The notes below the pieces were generated by a model. The model did not search any database, was not told the origin of the DNA, and saw only the letters and a program-made list of their open reading frames with translations. Both the position numbers and the translations under genes were made by a program. This document shows positions 17,830-27,300 of a stretch of DNA of 52,275 nucleotides, one piece after another; position 1 is the stretch's first letter, and every line of letters begins with the position of its first letter. This DNA is from Neobacillus cucumis (GTDB lineage Bacteria; Bacillota; Bacilli; Bacillales_B; DSM-18226), in the NCBI RefSeq assembly GCF_023715505.1, contig NZ_JAMBOH010000034.1, positions 1 through 52,275 of the forward strand, given 5' to 3'.

Positions 17830-18261
17830 TTAACCCCGTCTAGCTCCTCTTCCTCCACGCTTGGATTCCGTGTTGCGCTTTAAGGAAGTTAAACGATCCT
17901 CACTATCTTTTAGGAATTTGGCCATTTTAGACTCAAAGGTTTCCCCTTTATTGTTATTACGATCGTTTGAACGGTTTTGACGAGGGCGTTGCGATTGTGA
18001 ATATTGCTTTTTTTCCGGCTCTGGTCGATCCTTTGCCTTTTTAATCGACAAACCAATCTTTCCATTATTCTCAACATTTATGACTTTTACTTCAACCTGA
18101 TCGCCAACCTTTAAATGATCGTTAATATCTTTTACGTAATTGTCAGCAACCTCACTGATGTGTACAAGTCCTGTTGATCCACCCGGCAGCTCCACAAACG
18201 CTCCGAAATTTGTTATCCCTGTTACCTTTCCTTGTAACTTGCTGCCTACTTCAATTGACAT
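17830..18261 (-). CDS. yabR: S1-domain RNA-binding protein YabR
   Basis: The 143-residue protein starts with a complete S1 OB-fold (about 1-75: GSKLQGKVTGITNFGAFVEL, GLVHISEVADNYVKDI, VGDQVEVKVI). A disordered tail rich in Arg, Lys, Gln and Asn follows and ends in RGGRGARRG. It is a cytoplasmic general stress-type S1 protein with no defined reaction. Position after divIC and before spoIIE is as in B. subtilis. It ends at a weak terminator. The tail is somewhat longer than I recall for B. subtilis. Confidence 0.92.
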   Translation of the reverse strand: MSIEVGSKLQGKVTGITNFGAFVELPGGSTGLVHISEVADNYVKDINDHLKVGDQVEVKVINVENNGKIGLSIKKAKDRPEPEKKQYSQSQRPRQNRSNDRNNNKGETFESKMAKFLKDSEDRLTSLKRNTESKRGGRGARRG

Positions 18262-18353
18262 AAAAAGAATGTTCCTCCTTAAAATGTTAAATCAATATTT
18301 CTATATATTATACAGAAACTAAAAAATCAGTGTCAATAACTCGCACAGCTGGG

Positions 18354-18773
18354 TCAATTTTCTTTATTGTCTTCAGGAATATTAAAAATTACTTCATTCT
18401 TTTCTGAGAAGAAGTACTCTTTCCTCGCTAACTTTCCGATATAATCATCATCATTTAACTTAATAATATCCTCTTTAAGAATGGATTCCTGCTTTTTCAT
18501 ATCTGCAAGCTGGTGATCAAGCTTTTTCTTTTGCGCCAGTTTCGTCTCGAGTTTAGCTGTTTGGGAAATGTGATTTGAAATCATCAAATAGGTTAGCAAG
18601 CTAGCAAAAACAAAAAACACCGATAACCGTCTTCGCACTAATTTTCTTTTTCGGCTTGAGGCAATCTCGGCATATTGTTGCTGCTCCACATAGGTTGTCT
18701 GAATTGTTGATACATTTCGTTTTGTTTCCGCACCCATTCCCAAAAACCTCCTTACTCTTTTTTCCTTTTCCAT
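18354..18773 (-). CDS. divIC: Cell division protein DivIC (FtsB-like)
   Basis: DivIC is a bitopic divisome protein that partners with FtsL and DivIB. The 139-residue sequence has a basic cytoplasmic N terminus (about 1-49), one transmembrane helix (about 50-66: LSVFFVFASLLTYLMIS) and an extracellular coiled coil (about 68-105), ending in a conserved ...DDYIGKLARKEYFFS segment. The start overlaps the end of yabQ by 22 nt, with GGAGG-type sequence inside yabQ. The arrangement yabP-yabQ-divIC matches B. subtilis. Confidence 0.95.
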   Translation of the reverse strand: MEKEKRVRRFLGMGAETKRNVSTIQTTYVEQQQYAEIASSRKRKLVRRRLSVFFVFASLLTYLMISNHISQTAKLETKLAQKKKLDHQLADMKKQESILKEDIIKLNDDDYIGKLARKEYFFSEKNEVIFNIPEDNKEN

Positions 18774-19384
18774 TTATCTCGCCATTTATTAATATAATTC
18801 ATTATTCTCTTTAAATTTCCTGCCGTTTTATTATATAACTTCTCGACGGTATTTTTAAGACTTTTCGGCAAAAGTTTCCAAAATAATAACACTATTTTTT
18901 GCAATGGAAACATGATGGTTTTCAGAATAAATAGTAAAACCTTATAAACAAATTTGACAAGGGTTAATAGTCCCCTGCCGAGTGCGAGTATAATTATAAT
19001 CACTAGTTGAATAAGACCAACAATTGGCTTATAAATCAGGAGTTGTATCATTTTTCTTATAAAATTATAAATGGCGATAACGGACTGGATTAAAAGCTCT
19101 AAGAGACGAAGGTAAATACCTTTAAACAAGGCCTGGTATGCGGCGAATCCGCAAAGAAGTGCAATAAAGATATAAAACCGCAATTCTCCGCTATTTACTA
19201 TGAATAAGGTGTAGAAAATAATTAAAGCTTGAATAACCCAAAATAAGATATCATTTATGAAGACAATCCAAGCTTTTTGTTTTGGACGATTTAAAAACCG
19301 TTGATACGTATCAAACATGGCGCCGAACAACGATCCCATGCCAATCATGGAAAGCATGGTAAGAAATTGCGTTGAAAGGGTCAT
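18752..19384 (-). CDS. yabQ: Spore cortex biosynthesis protein YabQ
   Basis: YabQ is a sporulation membrane protein needed for cortex formation in B. subtilis and made in the mother cell. The 210 residues have several hydrophobic helices in the N-terminal half (about 3-25, 42-65, 70-95) and a long helical, hydrophobic then basic C-terminal half (about 110-210). That half is longer than a minimal YabQ. The ATG overlaps the yabP stop (ATGA), and the 3' end overlaps divIC. No catalytic motif is seen. Confidence 0.9.
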   Translation of the reverse strand: MTLSTQFLTMLSMIGMGSLFGAMFDTYQRFLNRPKQKAWIVFINDILFWVIQALIIFYTLFIVNSGELRFYIFIALLCGFAAYQALFKGIYLRLLELLIQSVIAIYNFIRKMIQLLIYKPIVGLIQLVIIIILALGRGLLTLVKFVYKVLLFILKTIMFPLQKIVLLFWKLLPKSLKNTVEKLYNKTAGNLKRIMNYINKWRDKWKRKKE

Positions 19385-19683
19385 TTGAATAACTTGCTAA
19401 AGAACCCTTTAGCTTTCTCCCCATGCTGTTCATCAAGATAAACTAAGTCAAAAATCTTTCCTTTAATGGAGACAATTCCTTTTTCGACATCAAGGTTTTT
19501 CATTTGCAGGTTTTGTCCTTTGATGGCTAAAAAGCCCATTACGGTTTCTAATAAGAATTCCTCATTATCAAAGCTTTCTACTTGTTTAACTCCAGTAATA
19601 TCGAGCAGCTTTCTTCCCCTCATAATCACATCATGATCTGGAACACTGCTCTTTTGTGGATTATTATCATAGTATTGGCTCAT
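19381..19683 (-). CDS. yabP: Sporulation protein YabP
   Basis: The 100-residue protein is of the YabP/YqfC family (HDVIMRGRKLLDITGVKQVESFDNEEFLLET is the family core, here residues about 17-48; quoted in parts elsewhere as MRGRKLLDITGV). It is produced in the mother cell in B. subtilis and forms an operon with yabQ. Function unknown. The inverted repeat TGTACAA-N5-TTGTACA (19705-19723) lies just upstream and overlaps the likely promoter region. A weak sigma-E-like arrangement (ATA, then TGTACAAA about 17 nt later) is present but not convincing. Confidence 0.9.
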   Translation of the reverse strand: MSQYYDNNPQKSSVPDHDVIMRGRKLLDITGVKQVESFDNEEFLLETVMGFLAIKGQNLQMKNLDVEKGIVSIKGKIFDLVYLDEQHGEKAKGFFSKLFK

Positions 19684-19704
19684 CCTTCATCCCTCACAAT
19701 CATT

Positions 19705-19723
19705 TGTACAACCCTTTTGTACA
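19705..19723. promoter_or_regulatory. Inverted repeat upstream of yabP
   Basis: TGTACAA and TTGTACA flank CCCTT, a perfect 7-bp inverted repeat 22 nt before the yabP start. It could be an operator or chance in AT-rich sequence; I know no regulator with this site at yabP. Confidence 0.4.
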
Positions 19724-19764
19724 TTTTTATGTGAGGGGAATCTTAATTAGAACAATCTTACTAA

Positions 19765-19895
19765 GAAAAGCGGAAGCGCCTTGAACGGGGGCGACAGGCA
19801 TTAGACGAGCCGGCGAGAAGGCTGCGCTTTTGCCTTCTTAACGGATTGACCTAAATGTGGAGATAAGCTTATGACCCCGAGCCCCTAGGGGAGCT
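19765..19895 (+). repeat. Dispersed repeat, family A, diverged copy (A5)
   Basis: It begins GAAAAGCGGAAGCGCCTTG and keeps the family A block CGGATTGACCTAAATGTGGAG and GATAAGCTTATGACC. The first hairpin is AGAAGGC / GCCTTCT where A1 has AAAGGTT / AACCTTT, so both arms have changed together. It fills the gap between rqcP and yabP. Confidence 0.7.
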
Positions 19896-19920
19896 TGCTT
19901 CTTGATACCTTCACAATCTT

Positions 19921-20193
19921 TTAAAAAGGGTCGGGAGAGCCCAGCTTCTCTTCTTTTAAAATGGTATACATTTCGGCGGCTTCTTCCTTACGTGATGTTT
20001 CCTGGATTCGATCGATTCGGGCGGTAATTTTCCGTTGTCCGAAGCGAATCGTTAACTCATCGCCTGCCTTAACTGTGGAACTAGCCTTTGCCTCTTTTCC
20101 ATTGATTTCGATTCTGCCTTGATCGGAGACTTCCTTTGCCAGCGTCCTTCTTTTAATAATTCTTGAAACCTTTAAAAACTTATCTAAACGCAT
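19921..20193 (-). CDS. rqcP: Ribosome quality-control S4-domain protein RqcP
   Basis: RqcP (YabO) binds stalled 50S subunits and helps RqcH add alanine tails during ribosome rescue. The 90-residue product is a single S4 RNA-binding domain (MRLDKFLKVSRIIKRRTLAKEV, then GRIEINGKEAKASSTVKAGD) with a short acidic-basic tail. I chose the ATG at 20193, 8 nt after GGGGG; a GTG two codons upstream is also open. It follows mazG/yabN by 18 nt and precedes the repeat at 19765. Confidence 0.93.
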   Translation of the reverse strand: MRLDKFLKVSRIIKRRTLAKEVSDQGRIEINGKEAKASSTVKAGDELTIRFGQRKITARIDRIQETSRKEEAAEMYTILKEEKLGSPDPF

Positions 20194-20211
20194 TTGCACT
20201 TCCCCCTTTTT

Positions 20212-21681
20212 CTATAATCCCTTTTGCTTCGCTTCGTCCCAATATAGGTCGAGCTGTTCCAGTGTATGCTCTTCAAATGATCGCCCACTATTCTTTACCT
20301 TTTTTTCAACATACTGAAACCTGCGAATGAACTTTTCATTTGTTTCAAACAAGGCTTCCTCTGGATGAATTTTTAAAAATCTCGCTACATTCACAAAGGC
20401 AAACAGCAGGTCGCCAAATTCTTTTTTAGCAAGGATAAGTCCTTCCTCTGTTCCATCAAGCTCATTCACAAATTCATCCAGCTCTTCTTTCACTTTCGCG
20501 ATCGCCGGGGTAATCTCCTGCCAATCAAAACCAACCTTTGCCGCCTTCTTTTGCAGTTCATAGGCTCGCAGCAGGTTGGGCTGTGCTGTTGAAACACCTT
20601 CTAACAAAGAAGCAGGTGGCTGTTCTCCTTTTTCCTTCTGCTTGATTTCCTGCCAGTTCCGAATCACTTGTTCTGCATTATCTGCCTTCGTATGACCAAA
20701 TACATGCGGATGCCTGCGAATCATTTTTTCTGATAGCGCCTCGATAATATCATCGATGGAAAAATACCCATCATCTTCTCCAATTTGGGCATGGAGCATG
20801 ACCTGAAGCAGTACATCCCCCAGTTCTTCAACCAAATGGTCAATATCATCGCTATTAATTGCCTCAATTACTTCATACGTTTCTTCAATTAAGTACCTTT
20901 TTAAAGACTCATGAGTTTGTTCCTTATCCCATGGGCAGCCATTTGGCCCTCGTAAAATCGCAATAATCTCACGAAGCTTCGCAAAATTTTTCAATAGGAT
21001 TTGTTCGTCCTTAACAGGCGGAACATAAACGGAGGTTAAATTGTTAATCGAAACGTTTCGGTCCAGCTCGTACAAAGCTACTTTTTCAATTGACTCCTGA
21101 CTGCTGCCGGCAGCCGTTACAATATAAACCTCGTAATCATCAGGCAGCTTCTCCATTAGAGTAAGTTTAACCTCCGAGGCAACAAATTGATCGTATACCT
21201 GACTTATAAACATATGCTGTTCCAGCTGAAGCTGGCTGGCAAACAGTGCTGTGCCATCGAGCAGCTGAAACCCTTCAACCGGATCAATTTTTAATGCTGC
21301 AAAGATGGCATCCAAAAAGCTTTGTCCTCCTCCAATAGAAATGGCAACCCCTTCTCTTGGCCCATATTCTAAAAGAAGTTGAACTGTCCGCTCCGCCACA
21401 AGGGGATGACCTGGAACGGCATAAATGACGGTCCCGGTTTGCGACTCGTCTAATAGGGTTCGGGCGATTTCCTCATAGACGTCGTCAAACTGATCATGTT
21501 TTTCATAGACATTGTCAAACGAGATATAGGTCAATCCCTCTTTTTCTAACTCTGATACAACAGAATGCTCTTTAGTCCGTAAGAAAAGATGGTTTGCCTT
21601 CAATAACTTCTTATATACCCCGACAGGCAGCTGTTCTAAGTCACCTGCACCCAGTCCGAGTACCTCAATTTTTTTACCCAT
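20212..21681 (-). CDS. yabN: Bifunctional tetrapyrrole methylase-like / MazG NTP pyrophosphohydrolase (YabN)
   Basis: This is a two-domain fusion of 489 residues. The N-terminal 215 residues resemble SAM-dependent tetrapyrrole methylases (LGLGAGDLEQLPVGVYK, VIYAVPGHPLVAERTV). The rest is MazG with CPWDKEQTHESLKRYLIEE, EELGDVLLQVMLHAQIGE and a second EKMIRRHPHVFG...NWQEIK segment. MazG hydrolyses aberrant NTPs to NMP and PPi; the role of the methylase-like part is unknown. The ATG is one base from the yabM stop, so it belongs to the yabM-yabN-rqcP operon. Confidence 0.94.
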   Translation of the reverse strand: MGKKIEVLGLGAGDLEQLPVGVYKKLLKANHLFLRTKEHSVVSELEKEGLTYISFDNVYEKHDQFDDVYEEIARTLLDESQTGTVIYAVPGHPLVAERTVQLLLEYGPREGVAISIGGGQSFLDAIFAALKIDPVEGFQLLDGTALFASQLQLEQHMFISQVYDQFVASEVKLTLMEKLPDDYEVYIVTAAGSSQESIEKVALYELDRNVSINNLTSVYVPPVKDEQILLKNFAKLREIIAILRGPNGCPWDKEQTHESLKRYLIEETYEVIEAINSDDIDHLVEELGDVLLQVMLHAQIGEDDGYFSIDDIIEALSEKMIRRHPHVFGHTKADNAEQVIRNWQEIKQKEKGEQPPASLLEGVSTAQPNLLRAYELQKKAAKVGFDWQEITPAIAKVKEELDEFVNELDGTEEGLILAKKEFGDLLFAFVNVARFLKIHPEEALFETNEKFIRRFQYVEKKVKNSGRSFEEHTLEQLDLYWDEAKQKGL

Positions 21682-21682
21682 G

Positions 21683-23308
21683 TTAACCCCTTTCCTTTCT
21701 TCCTATTAAATGAATAAGTTTGCTGCCTAGCGGAAATAAAGCCAATTCCTCCTCGCGAAAAACTCGGCCGCGGATAATAATTGATAAAAACAGGAGGCCT
21801 CCACATACTACAGCGCTTATTGCCTGTAAAGCGGCCCCTAGCCGCTCCATTCCAAAAGAAGCAAAGAAATAATTTGTTATGTATAAATAGCCCTTTAAAA
21901 GTAACACCATACTCAGCGTGGCTGCTAGAACTGTTTTTAAAAATCGATTTACTAATATTGGCCCTCCGGACATTTTTCTAAATCCGATCATTAAGACTAG
22001 TGTAACGATTGCTAGTGAAACAAGCGAAGAAACTGCAGCCCCCATGATTCCTAATAACGGAATAAGGATAATATTTAATAGATATTTCAACGGGAAAACA
22101 ATCATGACGGCAAAGGCTGGAAACAACACTTTTCCCATTCCCTGCATAATGGCAATAACCGTTGAGATGATCGATGTAAAGAAAATGATAAAACTAAGGA
22201 GACCCAAGACAGAGGAACCTGATCGATTCTCAAACAGCATAATATTTGTAGGCTCGATAATGGACCAGAGGCCTGCAGACGCCCCAACACCAACTACAAT
22301 ACTAACCTTTAATGCTAATTGGGTGTGTTTATACAATTCCACTGGATTAGATGCTAATCGTGCCCTAGTGATCAACGGGACAAGGGTTAGTGACATGGAT
22401 GTGGCAGCAACGGTCCCTAATTGGATTAAGGGCTGGCCACGGTCAAAAATCCCTTTTATCCCTTTGGCTAGTTCTGCTTCCATTCCATTTTCAACAAGCA
22501 GAGAATAAAGGTTTAAAGAGTCTGCCATTTGGGTGAAGATCATCAGCATTCCACTTAAACAAATCATCAATCCTTGGAAAAAGAGTGCTCGCCAAATAGC
22601 TCCAACTTCCTTTTTATAGTTTTGAAACATCCCTCTAACAGGCATGATTATTTTCCATTCTTTACGAATCCTTAAGAACATAAACAGAATGTTCGCGGAT
22701 ATAATACTTCCGGTGATGGAACCAAACATCGCCCCTCCTCCGACTAAATACAACGAATAACCTTTTGCCATAAAAAGAGAAGACAAAAAGATGATCGTCA
22801 GCACGCGGATTGATTGTTCCCCAACTTGTGATATGGCAGTTGGGACCATATCCCCGATCGCTTGATAATACCCTCTTAATAAAGAACTGATCGGAAAAGT
22901 GAGAAAAACAATTGCAACCACCCTTAATAAAATAGCTAAATGCGAATCATCCATCCAACGGGCAATTCCATCTGCACCTATATAAAGAATCAGAAAACAG
23001 ATGAATCCAAATGCTTGCAAAAAGAGAAACGAGGCAAACAGCATTAAACGAGAACGTACATCATCTCCTCTTTCCTTCTGCTCTGCATAAAGCTTAGAGA
23101 TGACAACTGGAAAGCCAGTGGTCGACAAAACCACGGCCATTCCATAGAACGGGTACACTTGCTGATATATGTAAAAGCCGACATCACCGACAATATTTTG
23201 AAAAGGAATCCGGTAAAAGGCACTTAAGATTTTGGTTACGATAGCCGCAATCGTTAAAATAATCGCCCCTTTAAAGACGGCTTTTGATTGATGGATGGAC
23301 TTTTGCAT
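21683..23308 (-). CDS. yabM: MOP-superfamily flippase (SpoVB/YabM type)
   Basis: The 541-residue integral membrane protein has about 14 hydrophobic helices. It starts FKGAIILTIAAIVTKILSAF, followed by YRIPFQNIVGDVGFYIYQQV, which is typical for the polysaccharide transporter / SpoVB family within the MATE-MurJ superfamily. Such proteins move lipid-linked wall or exopolysaccharide precursors; the substrate of YabM is not certain. It is first in an operon with yabN. The repeat at 23353-23408 lies just upstream of its start, so its promoter probably lies within or just after that repeat. Confidence 0.9.
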   Translation of the reverse strand: MQKSIHQSKAVFKGAIILTIAAIVTKILSAFYRIPFQNIVGDVGFYIYQQVYPFYGMAVVLSTTGFPVVISKLYAEQKERGDDVRSRLMLFASFLFLQAFGFICFLILYIGADGIARWMDDSHLAILLRVVAIVFLTFPISSLLRGYYQAIGDMVPTAISQVGEQSIRVLTIIFLSSLFMAKGYSLYLVGGGAMFGSITGSIISANILFMFLRIRKEWKIIMPVRGMFQNYKKEVGAIWRALFFQGLMICLSGMLMIFTQMADSLNLYSLLVENGMEAELAKGIKGIFDRGQPLIQLGTVAATSMSLTLVPLITRARLASNPVELYKHTQLALKVSIVVGVGASAGLWSIIEPTNIMLFENRSGSSVLGLLSFIIFFTSIISTVIAIMQGMGKVLFPAFAVMIVFPLKYLLNIILIPLLGIMGAAVSSLVSLAIVTLVLMIGFRKMSGGPILVNRFLKTVLAATLSMVLLLKGYLYITNYFFASFGMERLGAALQAISAVVCGGLLFLSIIIRGRVFREEELALFPLGSKLIHLIGRKERG

Positions 23309-23352
23309 TTCTTCACCTGCTTATAAAATCTCCAAGGTATTATAGCATAAAA

Positions 23353-23408
23353 GAAAAGCGGAAGCGCCGTTTAGCGAAGTTCCTTGTCGCTTGACGCCGG
23401 AGCTGACA
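23353..23408 (+). repeat. Short derivative of the dispersed repeat
   Basis: It begins GAAAAGCGGAAGCGCCGTTTAGCG and ends GACGCCGGAGCTGACA, about 56 bp, so only the ends of a family B-like element are left. It is directly upstream of yabM. Confidence 0.6.
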
Positions 23409-23411
23409 TAT

Positions 23412-23438
23412 AAAAAAGACAGCATCTGCTGTCTTTTT
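23412..23438 (-). terminator. Terminator after spoVT (bidirectional hairpin)
   Basis: AAAGACAGCA / TGCTGTCTTT (23416-23425, 23428-23437) is a perfect 10-bp stem with a 2-nt turn, flanked by A-rich sequence on the left and T-rich on the right. It lies between two repeat copies, after spoVT on the minus strand. Confidence 0.85.
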
Positions 23439-23450
23439 CGTTATTATTTG

Positions 23451-23605
23451 ATAATTGTTCAGCTACAGCACCCAGCGAGTAGCGGTCATCCCAATCCTCC
23501 CTACGATAAGTCGACATCAAATTGCTTACGCTCTTCGTGTTTCCTTTATCTCAGTCGGACCGGGCCCCTGTCCTGTCGTGCGCTAAACGGGTTCTTCCGC
23601 TTTTC
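23451..23605 (-). repeat. Dispersed repeat, family B, full copy (B3)
   Basis: On the minus strand it runs from GAAAAGCGGAAG through GAGATAAAGGAAACACGAAG and GTCGACTTATCGTAGG to AGCTGAACAATTATC. The terminal stem is mostly kept (GAACCC with GGGTGC, one mismatch; AGCG with CGCT). It begins four bases downstream of the spoVT stop, and with 23353-23408 explains the 300-base gap between spoVT and yabM. Confidence 0.8.
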
Positions 23606-23608
23606 TTA

Positions 23609-24145
23609 TTATGACTCCATTTGTCGAGCTAGGAACCCAGCAGCTGTTTCTACTGCTTTTTGCTCTACTTCACCAAGGGTTCCTTCTTTTGAAAAGATAA
23701 TAACGCCACCAATGGGGTCTCCGTTTGCAATGATAGGTCCAATGGTGTACGATGAGACAGTTTCATTATTTCCTTCAATTAACGCCATTTCACCTTGCTG
23801 GGTATGTAGAACGGAGTTTCGTTCTTCCATTGTTTTTTCGACTAATTCGCTGATGTTCTTATTTAAATAATCCTTTTTGGAACCGCCAGCGACTGCAATA
23901 TAGGTATCTCTATCACAAATTAAAACCGGATTACCGAGGCTATCAAATAGGGCTTCTGCATATTCTTTGGCAAAATCGCTTAACTCGCTGATTGGTGAAT
24001 ATTTTTTTAAAATGACTTCTCCGTCTCGATCCACAAAAATCTCTAACGGATCCCCTTCACGTATACGCAAGGTTCTGCGTATTTCTTTAGGAATAACAAC
24101 ACGACCCAAATCATCGATTCGACGAACAATTCCAGTTGCTTTCAT
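23609..24145 (-). CDS. spoVT: Stage V sporulation protein T (AbrB-type forespore regulator)
   Basis: SpoVT is a forespore transcription factor that tunes sigma-G genes. The N-terminal swapped-hairpin AbrB domain reads KATGIVRRIDDLGRVVIPKE (from residue 2), and the C-terminal part (about 60-178) is a GAF-like domain. I start at ATG 24145, 178 residues, because GAGG is 9 nt upstream and relatives begin MKATGIVR. The frame is open for seven more codons upstream. The sigma-G promoter at 24219-24248 fits its known regulation. Confidence 0.96.
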   Translation of the reverse strand: MKATGIVRRIDDLGRVVIPKEIRRTLRIREGDPLEIFVDRDGEVILKKYSPISELSDFAKEYAEALFDSLGNPVLICDRDTYIAVAGGSKKDYLNKNISELVEKTMEERNSVLHTQQGEMALIEGNNETVSSYTIGPIIANGDPIGGVIIFSKEGTLGEVEQKAVETAAGFLARQMES

Positions 24146-24218
24146 CCAATGTTGCCTCACTTTCATCTGATGATTTTACTAACTTGGCAATGATGTTAAT
24201 CATCACCAGCTTTGAAAT

Positions 24219-24248
24219 TAGTATCTTTCATCTGGAAAGTTCTATTCA
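24219..24248 (-). promoter_or_regulatory. Forespore (sigma-G) promoter of spoVT
   Basis: The minus strand reads TGAATA (24243-24248), 17 bp, then GATACTA (24219-24225). This is one base from the sigma-G -10 CATACTA. It lies about 75 nt before the start codon. Confidence 0.8.
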
Positions 24249-24341
24249 CAAACATAATATTTTTTCACATTTAAGCGAAATATCACATAAATGGATAATA
24301 ATAGCTGGCTTAAAAGGATAACTGAAATGTCCCCTTGATGA

Positions 24342-27300
24342 CTAGTTTACCGGATTGCCTTGACCCTTTTTAGCCAATGATACCCCCTTGACCATTTCTC
24401 GGACAATATGAAGCCACCCAGCTGTATCATACTCTTTTGTCTTAATGATGATTTTTAATTTTGAGCCTTCCATCCCAGGAATAATGTTTCGGCCAAATTG
24501 GTTTCCTATATGGAAAATCTTACTTCCATCAATATCACCGGTAACCTGTTCATTAACTAAAATGGTGACCTCTTGTTTTACTTGTTTAATTTGCTCAACA
24601 CCGTTTAACAAGGCGTAAACCTTAATTTCAGCAATTTGGAAGAGGTAATCCACTTCCTCCGGATATTCACCAAACCGGTCGAGCATTTCTGCTTGAAGCT
24701 CTTCGATATCCTCAAGACTCTCGGCCCCTCTAAACCGTTTGTACATTTCAATCTTCTGATGTCCATCTTTAATATAGGTATCAGGGATATAGGCATCAAT
24801 TTCTAAATCAATTTCAACAGATTTTTTCACTTCACCGCCAAGATCGCCCTTCCGCTCTTCAATGGCTTCCTTCAGCATTTGTGAATAAAGATCAAATCCA
24901 ACCGAATCAATAAATCCGTGCTGTTGAGCACCTAATAAATTCCCTGCTCCACGAATCGATAAATCCCGCATGGCAATTTTAAATCCGGACCCTAGTTCCG
25001 TAAATTCCTTAATCGCTTGAAGGCGCTTTTCTGCAACCTCCGTTAAGACTTTATCTTTTCGGTACGTAAAATAGGCATAAGCAACACGATTGGATCTGCC
25101 TACCCGGCCGCGGAGCTGATAAAGTGTGGAAAGTCCCATTCGATCTGCATCGAACACAATTAAGGTATTTACATTCGGGATATCAACACCCGTTTCGATA
25201 ATCGTGGTGCTCACGAGCACATCGAATTCCCCTGCTAAGAAACCGATCATAACAGATTCCAGTTCATTTTCCGTCATTTGCCCATGTGCACAGGTTACGC
25301 GGGCGTCCGGAACAAGCATGGAAATTTCTTCAGCCTTACGTTCAATATCTTCGACCCGGTTATATAAAAAGAATACTTGTCCGTCCCTGGCAAGCTCACG
25401 TTCAATTGCTTCTCTTACCAATGAACCATTGTACTCCATAACATATGTTTGCACAGGAAAACGATTTTCCGGCGGTGTTTCGATGACCGATAAGTCCCGT
25501 ACGCCAAGCATTGACATATGAAGTGTCCTTGGAATTGGTGTTGCCGTTAAGGTTAACACGTCGACATTTGTTTTTAACTTCTTAATTTTTTCCTTATGTG
25601 TAACACCAAATCTCTGTTCTTCATCGACAATCAATAATCCTAAGTCATGGTAAATAATGTCTTTTGATAGCAGGCGGTGGGTACCTACAACAATATCAAC
25701 CGTACCTGCTTTTAATCCTTTAATCGTTTCAGTCTGCTGTTTTTTTGTTCGGAACCGGCTTAATAAGCCAATATTAATCGGATAATCTTGAAAACGTTCT
25801 CTCAATGTCTCAAAGTGCTGCTGCGCTAAGATTGTTGTTGGAACTAAGAAGGCTACCTGTTTTCCATCAGCAATCGATTTGAATGCCGCACGGATGGCCA
25901 CTTCTGTTTTACCGTAACCAACGTCACCACATAAAAGGCGGTCCATTGGACGCGATCTTTCCATATCCTTTTTAATTTCATGGATCGAGCGCAGCTGGTC
26001 TTCGGTTTCTTGATAAGCAAAAGAAGTTTCAAATTCACGTTGCATATCCCCATCAGGCGAAAAGGCATACCCAACCGCCGCTTCCCGCTCTGCATACAGC
26101 TTAATGAGGTCATCCGCAATATCTTGTACAGATGATTCAACTTTCTTCTTGACCTTCTTCCAATCGCTGCCGCCGAGCTTATATACCTTCGGCTCTTTTC
26201 CTTCAGATCCTACATACTTTTGAACAAGGTCGATTTGCTCCACTGGAACGTACAGTTTATCTGAACCTTGATAGCGGATATGCAAGTAATCTTTATGAAT
26301 ACCATTTATAACTAACGTTTCAATCCCCAAGTATTTACCGATCCCATGATTAACATGAACAACATAATCACCAATTTTCAACTCAGAGTAACTCTTAATC
26401 CGTTCGGCATTCGATAATTTTTGCCTGCTGGCTGATTTTTTGACGCGCTTATTAAATAATTCTTCCTCAGTGATGACAGCAATTTTTTGAATGGAAAGTT
26501 CAAATCCTGCATGAAGATTTCCCCGCATTATCTGAACTTTACCTGGTACGAGCTGTTGATCACCTTTCATGATGCTGGCATTTATTTCATAATCCTCTAA
26601 GACCCGCTCTAATTTCTTTACCCTTTCTTCATCCGGCCCTAAAAATAGGATAGAATAATTTCCTTTTTTCCACCTGTCGATTTCTGCTTTTAATAAATGC
26701 ATCTGGCCATGGAAATTTTGCATTTGTTTACACGTAATATTGATAATATTTTGTGGACTTGTATTGGCTACATGTCGTAGAAATAAAGACATATAGAGAA
26801 GCGGAAATTCCTTTCTTTGCAGCATAGCCCCCAGGTCATGAGAAATATGCAGGTCATGAATAATCTGCCCCTCTGCTAGTAAACCTGTATACCATTCAGC
26901 TTCTTCCTTTACGAGGGAATCATTCATCTCTTGAACTCTGCTAATTTCATCTACAAATACAAGTCCATCGCTTGGCAGATAGTCTAGTAAACTATTAGGC
27001 CTGTCGTAGGCTAATGATAAGTATTTATAGACTTGGTCTGGTTTTTGGCCATTTTTCAACTGCTCGAGCTCATAACTGATATTTTGGCTTAACTGCATTT
27101 TTGCTTTATCATCTTTTAATTTTCTTAAAGACAGTGCCAAGCCTTCTTCAATCTTGCCGATCATTCGGCTATAATCCTCCGCTTCGAGGATGACTTCCGT
27201 AGCTGGTCCAATTAAAACTTCTTTCACTTTTTCTTTTGACCTCTGATCATCAAGGGAGAAATATCGGATCGAATCAATTTCAGTATCAAACAATTCTATC

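Noticed and set aside
21918..22508. 196-codon open frame on the plus strand inside yabM
   Set aside because: It is a shadow of yabM with no recognisable domain and no SD.
23391..23870. 159-codon open frame on the plus strand
   Set aside because: It runs antisense through repeat B3 and most of spoVT; spoVT is the real gene.
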